Made by a program: the position numbers and the translations under genes
Assembly: GCA_964646815.1 (NCBI GenBank)
Contig: CAZYFH010000020.1
Location: 1 to 64,000 of the forward strand
DNA: 64,000 bases
Origin: CAZYFH01 sp964646815
GTDB lineage: Bacteria; Acidobacteriota; Vicinamibacteria; Vicinamibacterales; UBA8438
Direction: 5' to 3'
The notes under the pieces: generated by a model
Told to the model about the DNA's origin: nothing
The model's database searches: none
What the model saw: only the letters and a program-made list of their open reading frames with translations
In this document: positions 61,532-64,000 of the stretch, piece by piece
Numbering within the stretch: position 1 is the stretch's first letter
How the letters are laid out: each line of letters opens with the position of its first letter

Positions 61532-63250
61532 ATGAACCCGCCTTTGCCGGCCGCGCGTCGCCCCCGTCTCGGTGGCGTCCTCTTTGCCCTCAGCGGTCTC
61601 GCGCTGTTCGTCTACTTCGTCGAACGGGCCGGTCTCGACGACGTCGTGGACGGGATCGGGCGAATCGGGTGGGCGTTTGTGCTCATCATCGGACTGTCGG
61701 GCCTACGTTTCGTCGTACGAGCGGCAGCCTGGATCGGCTGCATGCCCGCCGGGCACGACCTCACCGTGCGGCACGTGGTTCCGGCCGCCTTGGCAGGCGA
61801 CGCGATCGGCAACCTGCTGAATGTCCTGGTGGGAGAGCCGGCGAAGGCCTTCTATCTCCGCCATCGCGCGCCGCTCGGTCGCACGTTGCCGGCCCTGATC
61901 GTCGAGAACCTCTTCTACACGCTGTCGACGGTGATCGTCATCGCGGCCGGGGGCGTCGCGCTCTTTCTGCTCGTCCAGGCGCCCGGCGCCGGATGGCTGG
62001 CGACAGGCATCCCCATCGCGACGCTCGCGCTGCTCGTGGCGGCCGCTCACTGGATCCTCTGGTCCGACACGCCGATCATGAGCGCCGGTCTGTCGTGGCT
62101 AGCGAGACGCGGTCTCGCGGCGCGGGTCGTTGCGCGCGCGGCGGCGCGGGTACGCGACGCCGAGACGCGGCTCCAGCGAGACTACCCGCGGGAGTGGAGG
62201 CGCCTGCTAATTGTTGCGGCGCTCGAGGTGTCGTTTCACGTGCTGGCGCTCGTCGAGATCGCGCTCGTGCTCGGACTCATCAGCGACCGGCCGGTGACGC
62301 TGATGGACGCCTTCGTGTTAGAGGCAGCGAATCGCTTCGTCAACGTCGTCTTCAAGTTCGTGCCGATGCGCCTCGGCGTGGACGAGGCCGGCACCGCGAT
62401 GGTCGCCGACCTGCTGGCGTTCGGCACGACAGTTGGGGTGACGATGGCGATCGTCCGGAAGAGCCGGATGCTGTTCTGGACGGCTGCTGGTGCCGCCGCG
62501 TTCGTGCGCCGCGGTCTGTCGGTCGCCGAGGTACTGAGTACGTCGGCGCGCAAGGTGGTGATCGTGGTGATGGCACGGGCACCAGAGGGAGCGCGTCCGC
62601 CGAAGTCGCGTCTCGCGCCGGCCGTCGCCGGCGACGACGACCGTCGGCGCCTCTATGCGGCGTTTCTTCGCGATACGATCGCAACGGCACGATCGCTCGA
62701 CGGCGTTTCGCTCCGTGTCGCCTACACGCCCGATGGCGGACGCAACGGTTTCGAGACGCTGGGGATCACCGACGGCGAGCTGATGTCTCAGCGTGGTAAC
62801 GACCTCGGCGCGCGAGAGCGTGGCGTGTTCATCGACCTCTTTGCGGCCGGGTTCTCCAGGGCCGTGATGATCGGTTCCGACCTGCCCAACCTGCCAGTGA
62901 GTCACCTAACTCGCGCGGTCGACCTCCTCGAGTCTCAGACAGTCGTCCTCGGACCAGCCCGCGACGGTGGGTACTATCTGCTCGGACTAACGGCACCCAG
63001 CCACGGGGAGGTCCCCGATCTCTTCGACGGAATCCGCTGGGGCACCGGATCCGCCTTCGACGACACGGTGGCCGCGGTGGGTCGTGCGGGGCTTCGGGTC
63101 GCTCTGGTGCCATTCTGGTACGACGTCGATGATGAAGCCGGGCTCGCGATGCTGCGGCGCGATCTCGCCGAGCCCGGGCGCGAGACAGCCGCCCCCGCGA
63201 CGGCGGCGGTGATCGGCGAGATCTTCAAAGGTCAGCCCTTGCAACCGTGA
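61532..63250 (+). CDS. Fusion of LPG-synthase/flippase-type membrane domain with DUF2064 (TIGR04282-like) glycosyltransferase domain
   Basis: 572 residues in two parts. Residues 1 to about 335 form a multi-pass membrane domain of the lysylphosphatidylglycerol-synthase TM/UPF0104 family (LAGDAIGNLLNVLVGEPAKA, ALIVENLFYTLSTVIVI, FKFVPMRLGVDEAGTA). From about 338 a soluble nucleotide-diphosphosugar-transferase-like domain follows (VVMARAPEGARPPKSRLAP, MIGSDLPNLPVSHLTRA, LGPARDGGYYLLGLTAP), as in DUF2064. There is no stop or shift between them. The fusion suggests sugar transfer coupled to membrane lipid handling; the substrate is unknown. Confidence 0.87.
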   Translation: MNPPLPAARRPRLGGVLFALSGLALFVYFVERAGLDDVVDGIGRIGWAFVLIIGLSGLRFVVRAAAWIGCMPAGHDLTVRHVVPAALAGDAIGNLLNVLVGEPAKAFYLRHRAPLGRTLPALIVENLFYTLSTVIVIAAGGVALFLLVQAPGAGWLATGIPIATLALLVAAAHWILWSDTPIMSAGLSWLARRGLAARVVARAAARVRDAETRLQRDYPREWRRLLIVAALEVSFHVLALVEIALVLGLISDRPVTLMDAFVLEAANRFVNVVFKFVPMRLGVDEAGTAMVADLLAFGTTVGVTMAIVRKSRMLFWTAAGAAAFVRRGLSVAEVLSTSARKVVIVVMARAPEGARPPKSRLAPAVAGDDDRRRLYAAFLRDTIATARSLDGVSLRVAYTPDGGRNGFETLGITDGELMSQRGNDLGARERGVFIDLFAAGFSRAVMIGSDLPNLPVSHLTRAVDLLESQTVVLGPARDGGYYLLGLTAPSHGEVPDLFDGIRWGTGSAFDDTVAAVGRAGLRVALVPFWYDVDDEAGLAMLRRDLAEPGRETAAPATAAVIGEIFKGQPLQP

Positions 63251-63283
63251 GCGTGGTGAAGCCTTGACGCCAGCGTCGAGCGA

Positions 63284-63880
63284 TCACACTTCCCGGCGGC
63301 CTTCCATCGCCTTGTTCATGGTCACCTCGTCGGCGTACTCCAGATCGCTTCCGACGGGTAGCCCCATGGCGATGCGCGTCACGCGCGTGCCGAACGGCTT
63401 GAGCAGCTTGGCCAAATAGATGGCCGTCGCCTCGCCCTCCACGTTGGGGTTCGTCGCTAGGATGACTTCGTCGATCTCCGCGCCGTTAACGCGCTGGAGC
63501 AAGCTCTTGATCTTCAGGTCGTCCGGACCGACGCCCTGCAGCGGGGACAGCGCGCCCATCAGCACGTGGTAGACGCCGTTGAAATCATTCGTCTTCTCGA
63601 TGGCCGTCACGTTGTGCGGGTCTTCGACGACGCAGATAACGCGACGGTCGCGGCCGTCGTGGGTGCAGTAGTAGCACGGGTCAGCGTCGGTGATGTTGTG
63701 GCAGACGGAACAGTAGGTGATCTGCTCCTTGACGACGCGGACAGCGTCCAGGAGGGCGTCTACCTCGTCGCGCGGCTGGCGGAGGAGATGGAAGGCGAGT
63801 CGCTGGGCACCCTTAGTTCCGATACCCGGGAGCCGCTGCAGCTGTTCGATCAGCACGGCCAGCGGCCCGAGCCGCGTCAT
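63284..63880 (-). CDS. recR: Recombination mediator RecR
   Basis: A 198-residue RecFOR-pathway protein that helps load RecA. The HhH motif is RLPGIGTKGAQRLAFHLL. The zinc finger CSVCHNITDADPCYYC is at about 57-72, followed by a TOPRIM domain (ICVVEDPHNVTAIEKT, EVILATNPNVEGEATA) and the C-terminal RIAMGLPVGSDLEYAD. Its ATG overlaps the ybaB stop (ATGA), the common ybaB-recR coupling. Confidence 0.97.
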   Translation of the reverse strand: MTRLGPLAVLIEQLQRLPGIGTKGAQRLAFHLLRQPRDEVDALLDAVRVVKEQITYCSVCHNITDADPCYYCTHDGRDRRVICVVEDPHNVTAIEKTNDFNGVYHVLMGALSPLQGVGPDDLKIKSLLQRVNGAEIDEVILATNPNVEGEATAIYLAKLLKPFGTRVTRIAMGLPVGSDLEYADEVTMNKAMEGRREV

Positions 63881-64000
63881 CCCGCCAGCCCGGGGATCTT
63901 GAGCCCGCCCATCATACCCCCCATCTTGCCGGCGACGGCGTCGTCGACCTTTCGCTGCGCGTCGTTGATGGCTGCGACAATCAGGTCCTGCAGCATCTCG
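63877..64000 (-). CDS. ybaB: YbaB/EbfC nucleoid-associated protein, C-terminal end (5' part beyond window)
   Basis: Only the last 40 codons are inside the window. They read EMLQDLIVAAINDAQRKVDD, then a Gly/Met-rich tail (GKMGGMMGGLKIPGLAG), which is the typical YbaB/EbfC end. The stop TGA overlaps the recR start. YbaB binds DNA and influences nucleoid structure. Confidence 0.9.
   Translation of the reverse strand, partial: EMLQDLIVAAINDAQRKVDDAVAGKMGGMMGGLKIPGLAG

Noticed and set aside
61519..62799. 426-codon open frame overlapping the flippase-transferase fusion
   Set aside because: Arg/Ala/Gly-rich alternate frame of the real gene, without any motif.

Overview
The window is a GC-rich bacterial chromosome segment that carries the replication-origin neighbourhood. 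Gene order, protein families and style point to an Acidobacteriota member, most likely of the Vicinamibacteria (old subdivision 6). This is an inference from the DUF1592/DUF1552/ankyrin cassette, the acidobacterial-type VWA protein, the REP-like palindromes and the general protein flavour; no rRNA gene is present to settle it.

Layout. From 1 to about 19.7 kb everything reads leftward: the 5' part of mfd (cut by the window edge), an O-antigen/polysaccharide ABC exporter (wzm-wzt) with a PP2C phosphatase, the F1 half of ATP synthase (atpH-A-G-D-C, with no Fo genes beside it), parAB with a parS site, then rsmG-mnmG-mnmE-jag-yidC-yidD-rnpA-rpmH. Between rpmH and dnaA, and again between dnaA and dnaN, lie AT-richer spacers with DnaA-box-like sequences, the probable oriC. 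From 20.2 to 29.0 kb genes read rightward: dnaA, dnaN, gyrB, gyrA and a lipoprotein, ended by a strong terminator.

From 44.4 down to 29.2 kb a long leftward run holds rsmI, a TPR protein, glmU, glmS, pcrA and a ten-gene Mrp/Mbh-like cation/proton antiporter membrane module (mrpE-F-G-mbhD-mbhE-B-C-D, plus a NuoL-like and a second MrpD/NuoN-like subunit). In this module the usual MrpA is split into separate genes, and the NuoL-like subunit has Lys where the family has its conserved TM5 Glu. Rightward genes follow: a DUF885 metallopeptidase-like protein, an FmdB zinc ribbon, serS and tRNA-Ser(UGA), with galU leftward.

From about 49.0 to 60.8 kb the sequence changes character. It is less dense and mosaic, with repeats and broken genes, and is bounded by tRNA-Ser(UGA) (with a 31-bp copy of its middle part 208 bp beyond its 3' end) and tRNA-Asn(GUU), against whose 3' end lies a decayed tyrosine recombinase. 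Its cargo is a PilZ-like protein, a small basic protein with a duplicated motif, the heme-protein DUF1592 / Tat-exported DUF1552 / secreted ankyrin trio, a VWA protein with a degenerate MIDAS, a HEAT-like protein, a small membrane protein and an LRR remnant. Beyond tRNA-Asn the ordinary chromosome resumes with a DUF4203-like membrane protein, a fusion of a LPG-synthase/flippase-type membrane domain with a DUF2064 glycosyltransferase-like domain, recR and the 3' end of ybaB.

Two sets of short palindromic repeats occur in spacers: one with TAGNAGCC-type ends (near 12.0, 39.1 and 42.7 kb) and one confined to the island (50.2, 58.1 and 59.6 kb).
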